Part shown: positions 39,072 to 48,380 of the stretch, in pieces
Layout of the letters: each line of letters starts with the position of its first letter
Position numbering within the stretch: position 1 is the stretch's first letter
DNA from: Phycicoccus sp. HDW14
Lineage (GTDB): Bacteria; Actinomycetota; Actinomycetes; Actinomycetales; Dermatophilaceae
Length of the DNA: 64,000 nt
Direction: 5' to 3'
NCBI RefSeq assembly: GCF_011383005.1
Contig: NZ_CP049935.1
Span: forward strand, 2,294,001-2,358,000
Notes under the pieces: model-generated
What the model saw: the letters and a program-made list of their open reading frames with translations, nothing else
What the model was told of the DNA's origin: nothing
Database searches by the model: none
Program-made: the position numbers and the translations under genes

Positions 39072-39121
39072 GTGACGGCCCCGCCAGGTCCCCTGCCACC
39101 CATCCCGAGGTCAAGCCCGTC

Positions 39122-39897
39122 GTGAGTTCCCGGAAGTACACCGGGCGCCACTACGCCGGACGCCACGCCGTCCAGCAGCGTAGGCGTCTCCCCCGAGCCC
39201 TGAGCTCCGGCTTCGTCCTCCCGACGGCCGCTGCGGGCATGCTCGTGGTGACGGCCACCGGGGCCACGGTCGCGGAGTCGGCCCCCAGAGCTTCGACCTC
39301 ACCGGGTCCCAGACGGCGATGGCGCGCACGCAGGAGGCCGCGGCCGACCAGGCCGCCACCGAGATCGCCGAGCGTCGCCAGGCCGCCTCCATCCAGACCG
39401 CCGCCCTCCAGGGCCGGGTCGAGGCCCAGGACCGCGCGGCCCGGGCCGCCAAGCGCAAGGCCGTCGCCGACGCCAAGGCCAAGGCCGAGGCCGCCAAGCG
39501 GGCCAAGAAGTGGGTCCGGCCGATCCACATCTGGAACATCTCCTCGGGGTTCGGCTGGCGCTGGGGCAAGACGCACGACGGCATCGACCTCGCCGCCCCC
39601 ACCGGCACCCCGCTCTACGCGATGTCCAAGGGCACGGTCATCAAGGCCGGCTGGGAGGACTCCTTCGGCAACAAGGTGGCCATCCAGTACTGGGACGGCA
39701 GCGTCATCTGGTACGGCCACATGAGCCGCATCGACATCCAGACCGGCGACTCGGTCATGCCGGGCGACCAGGTCGGCCTCGTCGGCAACACGGGGCACTC
39801 GTTCGGGTCGCACCTGCACTTCGAGGTGCAGAAGGAAGTCGCCCACGACACCCCGCTCGACCCCGTGCCCTGGCTGAAGAACCACGGCCTCTGGTGA
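39122..39897 (+). CDS. M23-family (LytM-type) peptidoglycan metallopeptidase, apparent frameshift
   Basis: 258 aa after correction, starting at GTG 39122. The N-terminus has Arg/His-rich residues then a hydrophobic helix (GFVLPTAAAGMLVVTATGATV), an export signal. An Ala/Lys/Glu-rich coiled coil (about residues 65-130) precedes the M23 domain: SSGFGWRWGKTHDGIDLAAP (zinc His and Asp), and GHSFGSHLHFEVQ (HxH ligand). It likely cleaves peptidoglycan cross-bridges outside the cell. The break is in the C run 39282-39286, correcting to QSFDLTGSQ. It converges on pcrA. Confidence 0.85.
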
Positions 39898-39938
39898 AGC
39901 CGGCGCCCCGGCGCCACCCGCACGACCCTCCACGACCC

Positions 39939-39961
39939 GACCCCGGCCCTTCGCCGGGGTC
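39939..39961. terminator. Bidirectional terminator between the M23 peptidase and pcrA
   Basis: GACCCCGGC (39939-39947) pairs with GCCGGGGTC (39953-39961) around CCTTC, followed by TTCGTG. It lies between convergent genes ending at 39897 and 39980. Confidence 0.6.
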
Positions 39962-39979
39962 TTCGTGCGTCCGGACCGC

Positions 39980-42424
39980 CTAGAGCTTCTCGAGGGGCGC
40001 GAAGCGCAGGACGAACCGCTTGACCCCGAGCTCGCCGCCGAAGTCGACCTCGGCCTGGGTCTTGTCGCCCTCCCCCATCGTGCGCACGACGGAGCCGAGG
40101 CCGTAGGTGTCGTGGGTGACGCGGTCGCCGGGCGAGAGGTGGATGATCGGGCGGTTGCCGGGTGACCGCACGCCGGGTCGGGCCGCGAGCGTGGCGACGG
40201 CCGGGCGCTGGTCGCGCCGGCCGACGGCGGCGGCACCGGACAGCTCGCGCTCCCACTCGACGAGGTCGGCCGGGATCTCGTCGAGGAAGCGCGACGGCGG
40301 GTTGTACTGCGGTGCACCCCAGGCCGATCGGACGGCCGCGCGCGAGATGTGCAGGCGCTCGCGGGCGCGCGTGATGCCGACGTAGGCCAGCCGCCGCTCC
40401 TCCTCGAGCTCCTTGGCGTCGCCGAGGCTGCGCAGGTGCGGGAAGGTGCCGTCCTCCATGCCGGTGAGGAAGACGACGGGGAACTCCAGCCCCTTGGCCG
40501 TGTGCAGCGTCATGAGGGTGACGACACCGGCCTGCTCGGCCTCCTCGGTGTCGGGGATCTCGTCGGCGTCGGCGACGAGCGAGACCTGCTCGAGGAAGTC
40601 CTCGAGGGCGATGACCTCGCCGGTCTCGCGCCGGGCGTCGTCGAACTCGCGGGCCACGGCGACGAGCTCGGCGAGGTTCTCGACGCGGGTCTCGTCCTGG
40701 GGGTCGCGGCTGTCGCGCAGCTCGGCGAGGTAGCCGCTGCGGTCGAGGATCGCCTCGAGCAGGTCGGAGACGCCGGCCTCCTCGTCGTCCCGCACCTTCC
40801 CGAGGTTCTCGAGGATGGCGGTGAACCCGGCGATGGCGGCGACCGAGCGGGTGGCGATGCCCGGGGCGTCCTCGGCGCGGCCCAGTGCGGCGACGAACGG
40901 GATGCGCTCGCGGTCGGCGAGCGCGACGACGCAGGCCTCGGCACGGTCGCCGATGCCCCGCTTGGGGACGTTGAGGATGCGCCGGAGGTTGACGGTGTCG
41001 GTGGGGTTGGAGAGCACCCGCAGGTAGGCCAGGGCGTCCTTGACCTCGCGGCGCTCGTAGAACCGGGTGCCGCCGACCACCTTGTAGGGCAACCCGACCC
41101 GCACGAACACCTCCTCCAGGGCCCGGCTCTGGGCGTTGGTGCGGTAGAACACCGCGACGTCGCCGGGGCGCACCCCGTGGTCGTCGCCGAGCCGGTCGAT
41201 GGAGCGCGCGACGAACGACGCCTCGTCGTGCTCGTTGTCGGCGACGTAGCCGATGATCCGCGAGCCGTCGCCGGAGTCGGTCCAGAGGTTCTTGGGGCGC
41301 CGGCCCTCGTTGCGGGCGATGACCGCGTTGGCCGCCCGCAGGATGGTCTGGGTCGAGCGGTAGTTCTGCTCGAGGAGGATGGTGCGCGCCTGCGGGTAGT
41401 CCTCCTCGAACTCCTCGATGTTGCGGATCGTCGCGCCCCGGAAGGCGTAGATCGACTGGTCGGCGTCACCGACGACGACGAGCTCGCTCGGCTCGACCCC
41501 GTGCTCGGTCCGCGTGTCGTCGGACCCCACGAGCTCCTTGACCAGCTGGTACTGGGCGTGGTTGGTGTCCTGGTACTCGTCGACCATCACGTGCCGGAAG
41601 CGGCGGCGGTAGTGCTCGGCGACGTCGGGGAAGGCCTGGAACATGTGGACCGTCGTCATGATGAGGTCGTCGAAGTCCATGGCGTTGGCCTGCCGCAGCC
41701 GGCGCTGGTACTCGGTGTAGGCCTCGCTGAGCACCTGCTCCTGGTGCGTGCCCTCCTCGCTGATGCGGCGGGCGAAGGTCTCCTCGTCGACGAGCTCGTT
41801 CTTGAGGTTGGAGACCTGGTGGCCGAAGGCGCGGGGGTTGTAGCGCTTGGGGTCGAGGTCCATGTCGCGCAGGACCATCGCCATGAGCCGCTGGCTGTCG
41901 GCGGCGTCGTAGATGGAGAACTGCGAGCGCAGCCCCACCTTGTCGGCCTCGCGGCGCAGGATGCGCACGCAGGCGCTGTGGAAGGTCATCACCCACATCG
42001 CCTTGGCGCGCGGGCCCACGAGCTCGGTGACCCGCTCGCGCATCTCGGCGGCGGCCTTGTTGGTGAAGGTGATGGCCAGGACCTGCCCGGGCTGGACCCC
42101 GCGGTCGGCGAGCAGGTGGGCGATGCGGACGGTGAGCACCCGCGTCTTGCCCGACCCGGCGCCGGCGACGATGAGCAGCGGCGGGCCCTCGTGGAGCACG
42201 GCCTCGCGCTGCTGGGGGTTGAGCCCCTCGAGGAGGGCCGCGGCGTCGAGCGCCGGGCGGGCACCGGGGCCGCCCTCGGGTCCGCGCCCCTCGGCGGCCG
42301 CCTCCGCCCACGTCGGCACGCCCGCCGCGTTGACGAGCGCGGCCTGGGCGCTCGTGTGGGTGGCGGGGTCGACGTGGGGCGGCCGGCCGGTACCGAAGTC
42401 GAGGCCGTCGAAGAGGGTGCTCAT
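39980..42424 (-). CDS. pcrA: ATP-dependent DNA helicase PcrA/UvrD
   Basis: 814 aa of superfamily 1A helicase. ATG 42424 ([11 protein letters not shown]). After a 60-residue non-conserved N-terminus come Q-motif LNPQQREAV, Walker [10 protein letters not shown] (near residues 86-94), DEYQD box ([11 protein letters not shown]), [15 protein letters not shown], and the 2B/motif VI region [19 protein letters not shown] and [14 protein letters not shown]. The C-terminal ~50 residues ([15 protein letters not shown]) are the Tudor-like tail reported to bind RNA polymerase. Unwinds DNA in repair and replication restart. The longer open frame upstream of 42424 is intergenic. Confidence 0.96.
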   Translation of the reverse strand: MSTLFDGLDFGTGRPPHVDPATHTSAQAALVNAAGVPTWAEAAAEGRGPEGGPGARPALDAAALLEGLNPQQREAVLHEGPPLLIVAGAGSGKTRVLTVRIAHLLADRGVQPGQVLAITFTNKAAAEMRERVTELVGPRAKAMWVMTFHSACVRILRREADKVGLRSQFSIYDAADSQRLMAMVLRDMDLDPKRYNPRAFGHQVSNLKNELVDEETFARRISEEGTHQEQVLSEAYTEYQRRLRQANAMDFDDLIMTTVHMFQAFPDVAEHYRRRFRHVMVDEYQDTNHAQYQLVKELVGSDDTRTEHGVEPSELVVVGDADQSIYAFRGATIRNIEEFEEDYPQARTILLEQNYRSTQTILRAANAVIARNEGRRPKNLWTDSGDGSRIIGYVADNEHDEASFVARSIDRLGDDHGVRPGDVAVFYRTNAQSRALEEVFVRVGLPYKVVGGTRFYERREVKDALAYLRVLSNPTDTVNLRRILNVPKRGIGDRAEACVVALADRERIPFVAALGRAEDAPGIATRSVAAIAGFTAILENLGKVRDDEEAGVSDLLEAILDRSGYLAELRDSRDPQDETRVENLAELVAVAREFDDARRETGEVIALEDFLEQVSLVADADEIPDTEEAEQAGVVTLMTLHTAKGLEFPVVFLTGMEDGTFPHLRSLGDAKELEEERRLAYVGITRARERLHISRAAVRSAWGAPQYNPPSRFLDEIPADLVEWERELSGAAAVGRRDQRPAVATLAARPGVRSPGNRPIIHLSPGDRVTHDTYGLGSVVRTMGEGDKTQAEVDFGGELGVKRFVLRFAPLEKL

Positions 42425-42470
42425 CTCGGGGTCCACCCTACGTGCCGGCGCCGACGCCACCCCACGGCCG

Positions 42471-42536
42471 TGAGTGGCCCTCCGGGGGTCGGCGACCGGT
42501 GCAGGGGGTGGGCGCCGACCCCATCGGAGGGCCTCA
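42471..42536. repeat. Imperfect 20-24-bp inverted repeat between pcrA and the next gene
   Basis: Arms 42471-42494 and 42513-42536 are complementary with short bulges (the inner 19-21 bases GGCCCTCCG...GGGGTCGGCG pair apart from two extra bases on the right arm). The 300-bp region 42425-42724 is divergent and otherwise shows only a CCAAGGCCTTGG palindrome at 42578-42589. It is 47 bp upstream of pcrA and 189 bp upstream of the small membrane gene; operator or RNA hairpin is possible. Confidence 0.5.
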
Positions 42537-42724
42537 GCCGAGAATAGGACCGACGCGGCCCACGTGTCTAGGGTTTGTCCAAGGCCTTGGCGGGCGCGGT
42601 GCGGGGAGCGCTCCCCGGCCCGATCCGGCCCGGCGGGCGCGACCCCGGTGCTAGCGTCGCGCCCGGCCCGCGCACCAGCGGGCCCGGCCCGCCGACGCGC
42701 GGGCCCCGTCGCGAGGGGAACCAC

Positions 42725-43032
42725 ATGCTCATCTGGGGGTGGGGACGCAAGTCCCGCAGCCGGCAGGTCAACGCCGCGGAGGCGCTGCTCGTCAGCTTCC
42801 GCTACTTCAGCCTCTTCTTCGTGTTCACCGTGACCTGGGGGCGAAGTACGCGCTGGCCCGGGTCCAGGAGGACGGCGCGGTGGCCTACCGCGACCTCACG
42901 CCGGAGCAGGCCCTGGCCGCCGGCGGTGGCGAGCTGCCGGCCCCGACCGCCTGGCAGCGCTTCAGCCTGCTCGGGCTGCTCGTCGCGGTGGTCCTGGTCG
43001 TCGGCATCTCGGCGGCGCTCTCCACCTCCTGA
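42725..43032 (+). CDS. Small membrane protein, unknown function, apparent frameshift
   Basis: 102 aa after correction. ATG 42725 ([20 protein letters not shown]) follows GAGGGG. Two hydrophobic segments are visible: [19 protein letters not shown] (about residues 27-45) and [20 protein letters not shown] (about residues 80-99), separated by an acidic loop ([19 protein letters not shown]). The frame breaks in the G run 42837-42841. No family recognised. The hydrophobic ends fitting together across the break support one gene. Confidence 0.55.
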
Positions 43033-43070
43033 GTCGCCCGGGCGTCGGCGGGGAGCCCTACGGTGGGTCC

Positions 43071-44059
43071 ATGGCCTCGCGCAAGGGTGAGTTCGGGGAG
43101 CCGGTCGTCCTCGACGTCGGCGGCTTCGACGTGCGCGTCTCCAGCCCCGAGCGCGTCTACTTCCCGCCCGCGGCGAGACCAAGCTCGACCTCGTGCAGTA
43201 CTACCTGTCGGTCGGCGACGGGATCGTCAACGCCCTGCGCGAGCGACCGTGCATGCTGCACCGCTTCCCCGACGGCGTCGCCGGGAACAAGGTGCACCAG
43301 AAGCGACTTCCGCGCGGGGCACCGCCGTGGGTCGAGACCGTCCGGCTGCACTTCCCGCGGTACGGCCTGCACGCCGACGAGCTGTGCGTCACCAGGCTGG
43401 CCGACGTCGCGTGGGCCTGCCAGATGAGCACCGTCGAGTTCCACCCGTGGAACAGTCGGCGCGCCGACACCGAGAAGCCCGACGAGTGGCGCATCGACCT
43501 CGACCCCATGCCGGACGCGCCGTTCTCACGGGTCCGGAAGGCCGCCCACGCCGCCCACGAGGTCCTCGACGAGCTGGGGGCCGTCGGCTGGCCCAAGACG
43601 AGCGGCGGCCACGGGCTGCACGTCTACGTCCGGATCGCGCCCGACCACGGCTTCGGCGACGTCCGGCGCGCGGCCCTGGCCTTCGCCCGCGAGGTCGAGC
43701 GCCGCCTTCCCGACGACGTGACGACCACGTGGTGGCGCAAGGACCGCGACCCCGCCGCCGTGTTCGTCGACTACAACCAGAACGCCCGCGACCACACCAT
43801 CGCGGCGGCGTACTCGGTGCGCGGCAACGACATCGGCACGGTGTCGGCACCCATCACCTGGGACGAGGTCGACGACGCCGAGCCCGACGACTTCACCATC
43901 GCGACGATGCCCGAGCGCTACGCCCGCCTTGGCGACCTACACGCCGGCATCGACGACGCCGTCTTCGACATCAGCCCCCTGCTCGAGTGGGCCGCGCGCG
44001 ACGAGGCCGAGGGCGCGGAGTCCCCGCCGGAGCCCGAGGACGACACCGGGAAGCCCTGA
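43071..44059 (+). CDS. LigD-type polymerase/primase (PrimPol) domain protein, apparent frameshift
   Basis: 329 aa after correction. Motifs of the LigD polymerase domain: SSPERVYFPPAGETKLDLVQ, catalytic Asp pair in RIDLDPMPDAPFSRVR, TSGGHGLHVYVRI, and VFVDYNQNARDHTIAAAYSV. In actinobacteria this domain fills gaps and ends during non-homologous end joining; here it is stand-alone, with no ligase or nuclease domain and no Ku gene in the window. The break is in the GG at 43172-43173. Its stop overlaps the next start (TGATG). Confidence 0.88.
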
Positions 44060-44499
44060 TGGACCTCGTCGTCCCGGCCGGACCCGGTGTGCCGCAGGGC
44101 CTCACCGTTCCCGCCTCCGACCTCGTCGAGCGTTTCTCGCGCTCCTCCGGCCCCGGCGGGCAGGGCGTCAACACGGCCGACAGCCGGGTGGAGCTCGAGC
44201 TCGACGTCGCCGTCCTCCCGCTCACCGCGGCCCAGCGCCGGCGGCTCGAGGCGGCCCTCGCGACGCGCCTCGTCGACGGACGCCTCGTGGTGGCCGCCTC
44301 GGAGCACCGACAGCAGCGGCGCAACCGGGTCGCGGCGCGCGAGCGGCTGGCCGCCCTCCTGCGCGAGGCGCTGGCCCCGCCGCCGCCTGCCCGGCGGGCG
44401 ACGCGACCGACCCGGGGGTCAGTCGAGCGGCGGCTCGACGCCAAGCGCCGTCGCGCCGACACCAAGGCGGCCCGCGGACGGCCGGGCCCGGAGGCCTGA
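44059..44499 (+). CDS. arfB: Alternative ribosome-rescue factor / peptidyl-tRNA hydrolase (ArfB type)
   Basis: 146 aa. The release-factor domain bears the GGQ motif in RSSGPGGQGVNTADSRVEL (near residues 28-46), followed by a C-terminal basic tail (KRRRADTKAARGRPG) that in ArfB/YaeJ enters the empty mRNA channel. It releases stalled peptides when ribosomes lack a stop codon. Shorter than release factors 1/2, lacking their codon-recognition domain. It is coupled to the LigD-type gene upstream by a one-base-shared stop/start. Confidence 0.9.
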   Translation: MDLVVPAGPGVPQGLTVPASDLVERFSRSSGPGGQGVNTADSRVELELDVAVLPLTAAQRRRLEAALATRLVDGRLVVAASEHRQQRRNRVAARERLAALLREALAPPPPARRATRPTRGSVERRLDAKRRRADTKAARGRPGPEA

Positions 44500-44519
44500 G
44501 GACCGACGCCGACGAGCCC

Positions 44520-45455
44520 TCAGGCGAGCGCGTCGACGAGCCGGACGACCTCGGCGGCGCAGCCCCACGAGAGGGTGACCCCGGCGCCGCCGTGCCCGAC
44601 GTTGGTCACGACCGGACGCCCGTGCCGCTCGTGCACCCGCAGGTCGACGGCGGCGGCCACCGGGCGTAGGCCGACGCGCGAGCCGAGGACCTCGGCTTCG
44701 CGCAGGGCCGGCACCGCCGCCCGGCAGCGCTCGACGATGGCGGCGTGGACGGCGGGGTCGGGCTCGTCCGAGGCGTCCGGCACGTCGGTGCCCCCGCAGA
44801 CGACCCAGCCGGGGTGCGGCAGCACGTAGGTCATCCCCCCGGCGAAGTCGTCGTCGACCAGCCAGCGGTCGATCCCGGGGTTGGCGAGCAGGGCGACCTG
44901 ACCGCGGGAGGGCGTGACGTCGACGCCGGGCAGCAGCTCGGCGGCGCGCAGGCCCGCACAGAGCACGACGACGTCGTCCTCGAGCTCGTCGAGGTCGTCG
45001 ACCCGGCCGGTCTCCAGCTCGACACCGGCTGCGACGCACCGCTTCTCGAGCCAGTCGAGGTGCACGGGCATCGCGACGAGGGGCAGGCGTGCGACGACCC
45101 CCGACGTCGCGCCGTCGGGGAGCTCGTCGGCGGTCGCCTCGCGCCAGGTGCGCACGCCCTCGGTCCACCAGCGGTCGGGGCCGTGGCGCTCGACGAGCAG
45201 GCCCTCGCGCAGGGCGACCCCGGCGGTGGGGTCCGCGACGAGGCCGGTGAAGCGCTCGAGGGCGACGAGGCCCCAGGCGACCACCCGGTCGCGCGGCTCG
45301 ACGTGGTACGGGAACCAGAGGCCCCCGGCGACGGCCGACACCGTGCCGGCGGCCGGCACGTCGCGCACGCAGTGGACGTCGTGACCGGCCTCCGCGAGGC
45401 CCAGCGCCGACGTCAGGCCGACCACCCCGCCACCGACCACCGTCACGCGCGCCAC
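44520..45455 (-). CDS. D-amino acid oxidase-type FAD-dependent oxidoreductase
   Basis: 311 aa starting at GTG 45455 (VARVTVVGGGVVGLTSALGL), the FAD-binding GxGxxG motif. Other signatures: AGGLWFPYHVEP, VVLCAGLRAAELL, SRGQVALL, YVLPHPGWVVCGGT and the C-terminal VVTNVGHGGAGVTLSWGCA of the DAO/DASOX family. It oxidises D-amino acids (or D-aspartate-like substrates) to imino acids with release of H2O2. Divergent from the uracil-DNA glycosylase gene across 67 bp. Confidence 0.85.
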   Translation of the reverse strand: MARVTVVGGGVVGLTSALGLAEAGHDVHCVRDVPAAGTVSAVAGGLWFPYHVEPRDRVVAWGLVALERFTGLVADPTAGVALREGLLVERHGPDRWWTEGVRTWREATADELPDGATSGVVARLPLVAMPVHLDWLEKRCVAAGVELETGRVDDLDELEDDVVVLCAGLRAAELLPGVDVTPSRGQVALLANPGIDRWLVDDDFAGGMTYVLPHPGWVVCGGTDVPDASDEPDPAVHAAIVERCRAAVPALREAEVLGSRVGLRPVAAAVDLRVHERHGRPVVTNVGHGGAGVTLSWGCAAEVVRLVDALA

Positions 45456-45522
45456 GGCACCATCGTCGCGACCCCGGCGTCGCACCGGCCCGCGCCACGC
45501 CGGACGCCGTAGGGTCGGCTCC

Positions 45523-46356
45523 ATGGAGCGCCGCGACCCGCACCCGGTCACCGGCGAGCTCCTCCCCTCCCCCGCACCGCCCGGGGCCGGCTGGCCAGGC
45601 GACCCCGCCACCGCCGAGACCCCGGTGGCCACGACCCCGGCCCGGGTCCGCCGGCTCGCGGCCGGCTCGTCCGACGTCGCCGAGCTCCAGGCCCGGATCT
45701 CGGTGTGCCGGGCCTGTCCCCGTCTCGTCCGCTGGCGCGAGGACGTCGCCCGCACCGGACGCCGCGCCTCCTTCGCGGACCAGCCCTACTGGGGTCGCCC
45801 CGGGCCCTCGTTCGGCGACCCGGACGCGGAGGCCCTGCTCGTCGGCCTGGCCCCGGCGGCCAACGGCACCAACCGCACCGGCCGGATGTTCACCGGCGAC
45901 TCCTCGGGCGACTTCCTCTGGGCCGCCCTGCACCGCACCGGGTTCGCGGCGCAACCGACCTCCGTGGCCGCCGGGGACGGCCAGGCGCTCACCGGCCTGC
46001 GCATCGTCGCCGCGGTGCGGTGCGCGCCCCCGGCCAACAAGCCGACGCCGGACGAGCGGGCCACCTGCTCGGCCTGGCTCGAGCGCGACCTCGAGCTGGC
46101 CGAGCCCCGGCTGCGGGCCGTCCTCTGCCTCGGCTCCATCGGCTGGGACGCCGCGCTGGCGGCCACCCGGGCCCTCGGGTGGGACGTCCCCCGCCCGAAG
46201 CCGAGGTTCGCCCACGCGGCCGAGGTGGCCCTGACGACGCCGAGCGGGCGCTCGGTCCGGCTCGTCGGCAGCTACCACGTGAGCCCGCACAACACCTTCA
46301 CCGGACGGCTGACCCCGGCCATGCTCGACGAGGTGCTGCTCGGCCTGCGCGCGTAA
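45523..46356 (+). CDS. Type 5 (UdgB-like) uracil-DNA glycosylase
   Basis: 277 aa. The iron-sulfur-type UDG features are present: cysteines in RISVCRACPRLVRWRED and AVRCAPPANKPTPDERATC, the GLAPAANGTNRTGRMFTGDS active-site loop, and SYHVSPHNTFTGRLTP near the end (family His-Pro motif). UdgB removes uracil, hypoxanthine and related lesions from DNA. It is close to the LigD-like and PcrA genes, but no operon is evident. Confidence is high for family, moderate for type. Confidence 0.86.
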   Translation: MERRDPHPVTGELLPSPAPPGAGWPGDPATAETPVATTPARVRRLAAGSSDVAELQARISVCRACPRLVRWREDVARTGRRASFADQPYWGRPGPSFGDPDAEALLVGLAPAANGTNRTGRMFTGDSSGDFLWAALHRTGFAAQPTSVAAGDGQALTGLRIVAAVRCAPPANKPTPDERATCSAWLERDLELAEPRLRAVLCLGSIGWDAALAATRALGWDVPRPKPRFAHAAEVALTTPSGRSVRLVGSYHVSPHNTFTGRLTPAMLDEVLLGLRA

Positions 46357-46396
46357 CCCGTTGGCCCGCAGCCGTCCGGGTGGCTACCGTCGGCGG

Positions 46397-46972
46397 ATGA
46401 TCGTCCTCGCCACGCCCGACGCCCGGATGCAGCGGTCCTACCTCGCCGCCCACGACGAGTTCGTCGCGATCGGCGAGGGCCACCGCGACGGTGACGGCGT
46501 GTGGGTCGAGGAGCCCGACGACGGCGGCTTCGCGGGCGTCGCGTTCACGCGCGAGGAGCTCGAGACCGCCGACGGCTTCGAGCGCTTCGCCGCCCGCCGG
46601 CGCGACCAGGCCCGCGAGGACGCCCCCCGCATCACCGGTCACGTGCCGTGCACGTTCTTCTGGGTCGTCGACGACGCGGACCCCGACACCTATCTGGGGT
46701 CACTGTCGATCCGGCACCGGCTGACGCCCTTCCTCCTCGAGGTGGGCGGCCACATCGGCTACTCGGTGCGCCCGTCGGCGAGGCGCCGTGGGGTCGCGAC
46801 GGAGGCGCTCCGGCTGGCGCTGCCCGAGGCCGGGGCGCTCGGCATCGACCCCGTGCTCGTCACCTGTGACACCGACAACGAGGGCTCGGCGCGGGTCATC
46901 GAGGGCAACGGCGGTGTCCTCGAGGACGTCCGGCAGGGCAAGCGGCGCTACTGGGTGCCCGCCGGCGCCTGA
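46397..46972 (+). CDS. GNAT-family N-acetyltransferase
   Basis: 191 aa. The acetyl-CoA-binding motif is HIGYSVRPSARRRGVATEAL (near residues 118-137), preceded by CTFFWVVDDADPDTYLGSLS, the usual central beta strands. The acetylated substrate is unknown; the layout resembles RimJ/RimL-like acetyltransferases. ATG 46397 was preferred over an upstream in-frame ATG at 46361 because the GNAT fold starts here. A short 40-bp gap separates it from the glycosylase. Confidence 0.8.
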   Translation: MIVLATPDARMQRSYLAAHDEFVAIGEGHRDGDGVWVEEPDDGGFAGVAFTREELETADGFERFAARRRDQAREDAPRITGHVPCTFFWVVDDADPDTYLGSLSIRHRLTPFLLEVGGHIGYSVRPSARRRGVATEALRLALPEAGALGIDPVLVTCDTDNEGSARVIEGNGGVLEDVRQGKRRYWVPAGA

Positions 46973-46992
46973 GCGCGTCCTAGGGTGGCCGG

Positions 46993-47976
46993 ATGAGCGA
47001 CCTGCACGGACCAGCCCTCGTCGTCACCGCCTCCGGTGGCCCGGACGTCCTCGCGGTCGAGGACCGCCCGGCCGGTGACCCCGGACCCGGCGAGCTGCTC
47101 GTCGAGGTCGCCGCGGCGGGCGTCAACTTCATCGACGTCTACCAGCGCGAGGGCGTCTACCCGACTCCGACGCCCTACGTCCCCGGCAACGAGGGCGCCG
47201 GCACGGTGCTCGCGGTGGGCCCGCAGGTCGACGGCTTCGCCGTGGGCGACCGGGTCGCCTGGCCGCAGGCGCTGGGCAGTGCAGCGGCGTACTCGGTGCA
47301 GCCGGCGGCCTCCGCGGTCCGCGTCCCCGACGGGGTCGACCTCGACGTCGCCGCGGCCGTGATGCTCCAGGGCCTCACGGCGCACTACCTCGTGACGAGC
47401 ACCTTCCCGGTCGGCGAGGGCACCGTCGCGCTGGTGCACGCGGCGGCCGGCGGCGTGGGGCAGCTGCTCGTGCAGATGTGCCGGGCGCGCGGCGGGATCG
47501 TCGTCGCGACCGCCGGTGGCCCCGAGAAGTGCGCCACCGCGACCCGCCTGGGTGCCGACCACGTCATCGACTACCGCGCCGTCGACGACCCGGCCGCCGC
47601 CGTGCGCGAGGCCGCGGGCCGCGGGGTCGACGTCGCCTACGACGGGGTCGGCAAGGACACCTTCGACGCCTCGCTCGCCAGCCTGCGTCCGCGCGGGACG
47701 CTCGCGCTCTTCGGTGCCGCGAGCGGCCAGGTGCCGCCGCTGGAGCTCCAGCGGCTCAACGCGGGCGGCTCGCTCTTCCTCACCCGCCCGAGCCTGGGCC
47801 ACCACCTGGCGACCCGCGAGGAGCTGGAGTGGCGGGCCCGGGAGGTCTTCGCCGCCATCGCCGACGGGTCGCTCGAGGTGGGCATCGGGGGCCGCTACGC
47901 CCTCACGGACGCGGCGCAGGCCTACCGCGACCTCGAGGGCCGCCGCACCCAGGGCAAGCTCCTGCTCATCCCCTGA
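46993..47976 (+). CDS. Quinone oxidoreductase (zeta-crystallin-type MDR)
   Basis: 327 aa. N-terminal GroES-like domain (LLVEVAAAGVNFIDVYQREG, VPGNEGAGTVLAVG) and NADPH-binding Rossmann domain with ALVHAAAGGVGQLLVQM (near residue 146). No catalytic or structural zinc cysteines are present, as expected for QOR. It reduces quinones or enones with NADPH. It converges on the small membrane protein gene with a 23-bp gap. Confidence 0.9.
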   Translation: MSDLHGPALVVTASGGPDVLAVEDRPAGDPGPGELLVEVAAAGVNFIDVYQREGVYPTPTPYVPGNEGAGTVLAVGPQVDGFAVGDRVAWPQALGSAAAYSVQPAASAVRVPDGVDLDVAAAVMLQGLTAHYLVTSTFPVGEGTVALVHAAAGGVGQLLVQMCRARGGIVVATAGGPEKCATATRLGADHVIDYRAVDDPAAAVREAAGRGVDVAYDGVGKDTFDASLASLRPRGTLALFGAASGQVPPLELQRLNAGGSLFLTRPSLGHHLATREELEWRAREVFAAIADGSLEVGIGGRYALTDAAQAYRDLEGRRTQGKLLLIP

Positions 47977-47999
47977 CCCCGACAGCCCGTCACGGGGCC

Positions 48000-48356
48000 T
48001 CAGCTGGCGGTGGTCCAGAGGACGGCGACGAGCACGTTGAGCAGGGCGAGCACCCCGGCGGCGGTGACGAGCTGCGGGCGCGAGCCCTTCCCCTTGCGCT
48101 CGGCGGCGCCGGCGATCTCGGCGCACGCGACGACCGCGATGGCGACGACCAGCTTGACGGCGATCTTCGTGTTGTTCACCTCTTCGTCGTTGGCCTGCAC
48201 GAGCCCGACGAGGAGGAGCCCGGTGACCAGCTGCGCCCGCGCACCCCACAGGAGGTACGGCGTGACGACGCCGCGCGAGAGGAAGAGCGCGCTGCCGATG
48301 ATCGCGGCCATGCCGAGCAGGTGGAGGACGATGAACACGTTCACCAGGAGTTCCAT
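48000..48356 (-). CDS. Conserved four-helix membrane protein, 118 aa
   Basis: Four hydrophobic helices are visible (ELLVNVFIVLHLLGMAAIIG; LLWGARAQLVTGLLLVGL; KLVVAIAVVACAEIAGA; VTAAGVLALLNVLVAVLW). No catalytic motif. Function unknown; similar small membrane proteins are common in actinobacteria. ATG 48356. It lies 24 bp downstream of the response regulator's stop, on the same strand. Confidence 0.72.
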   Translation of the reverse strand: MELLVNVFIVLHLLGMAAIIGSALFLSRGVVTPYLLWGARAQLVTGLLLVGLVQANDEEVNNTKIAVKLVVAIAVVACAEIAGAAERKGKGSRPQLVTAAGVLALLNVLVAVLWTTAS

Positions 48357-48380
48357 GGCGACAGCGTAGGGCCCTCCCGC

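Noticed and set aside
38897-39121. c-di-AMP (ydaO-type) riboswitch before the M23 peptidase gene
   Set aside because: Such riboswitches often precede wall hydrolases, but I could not find the conserved sequence blocks here.
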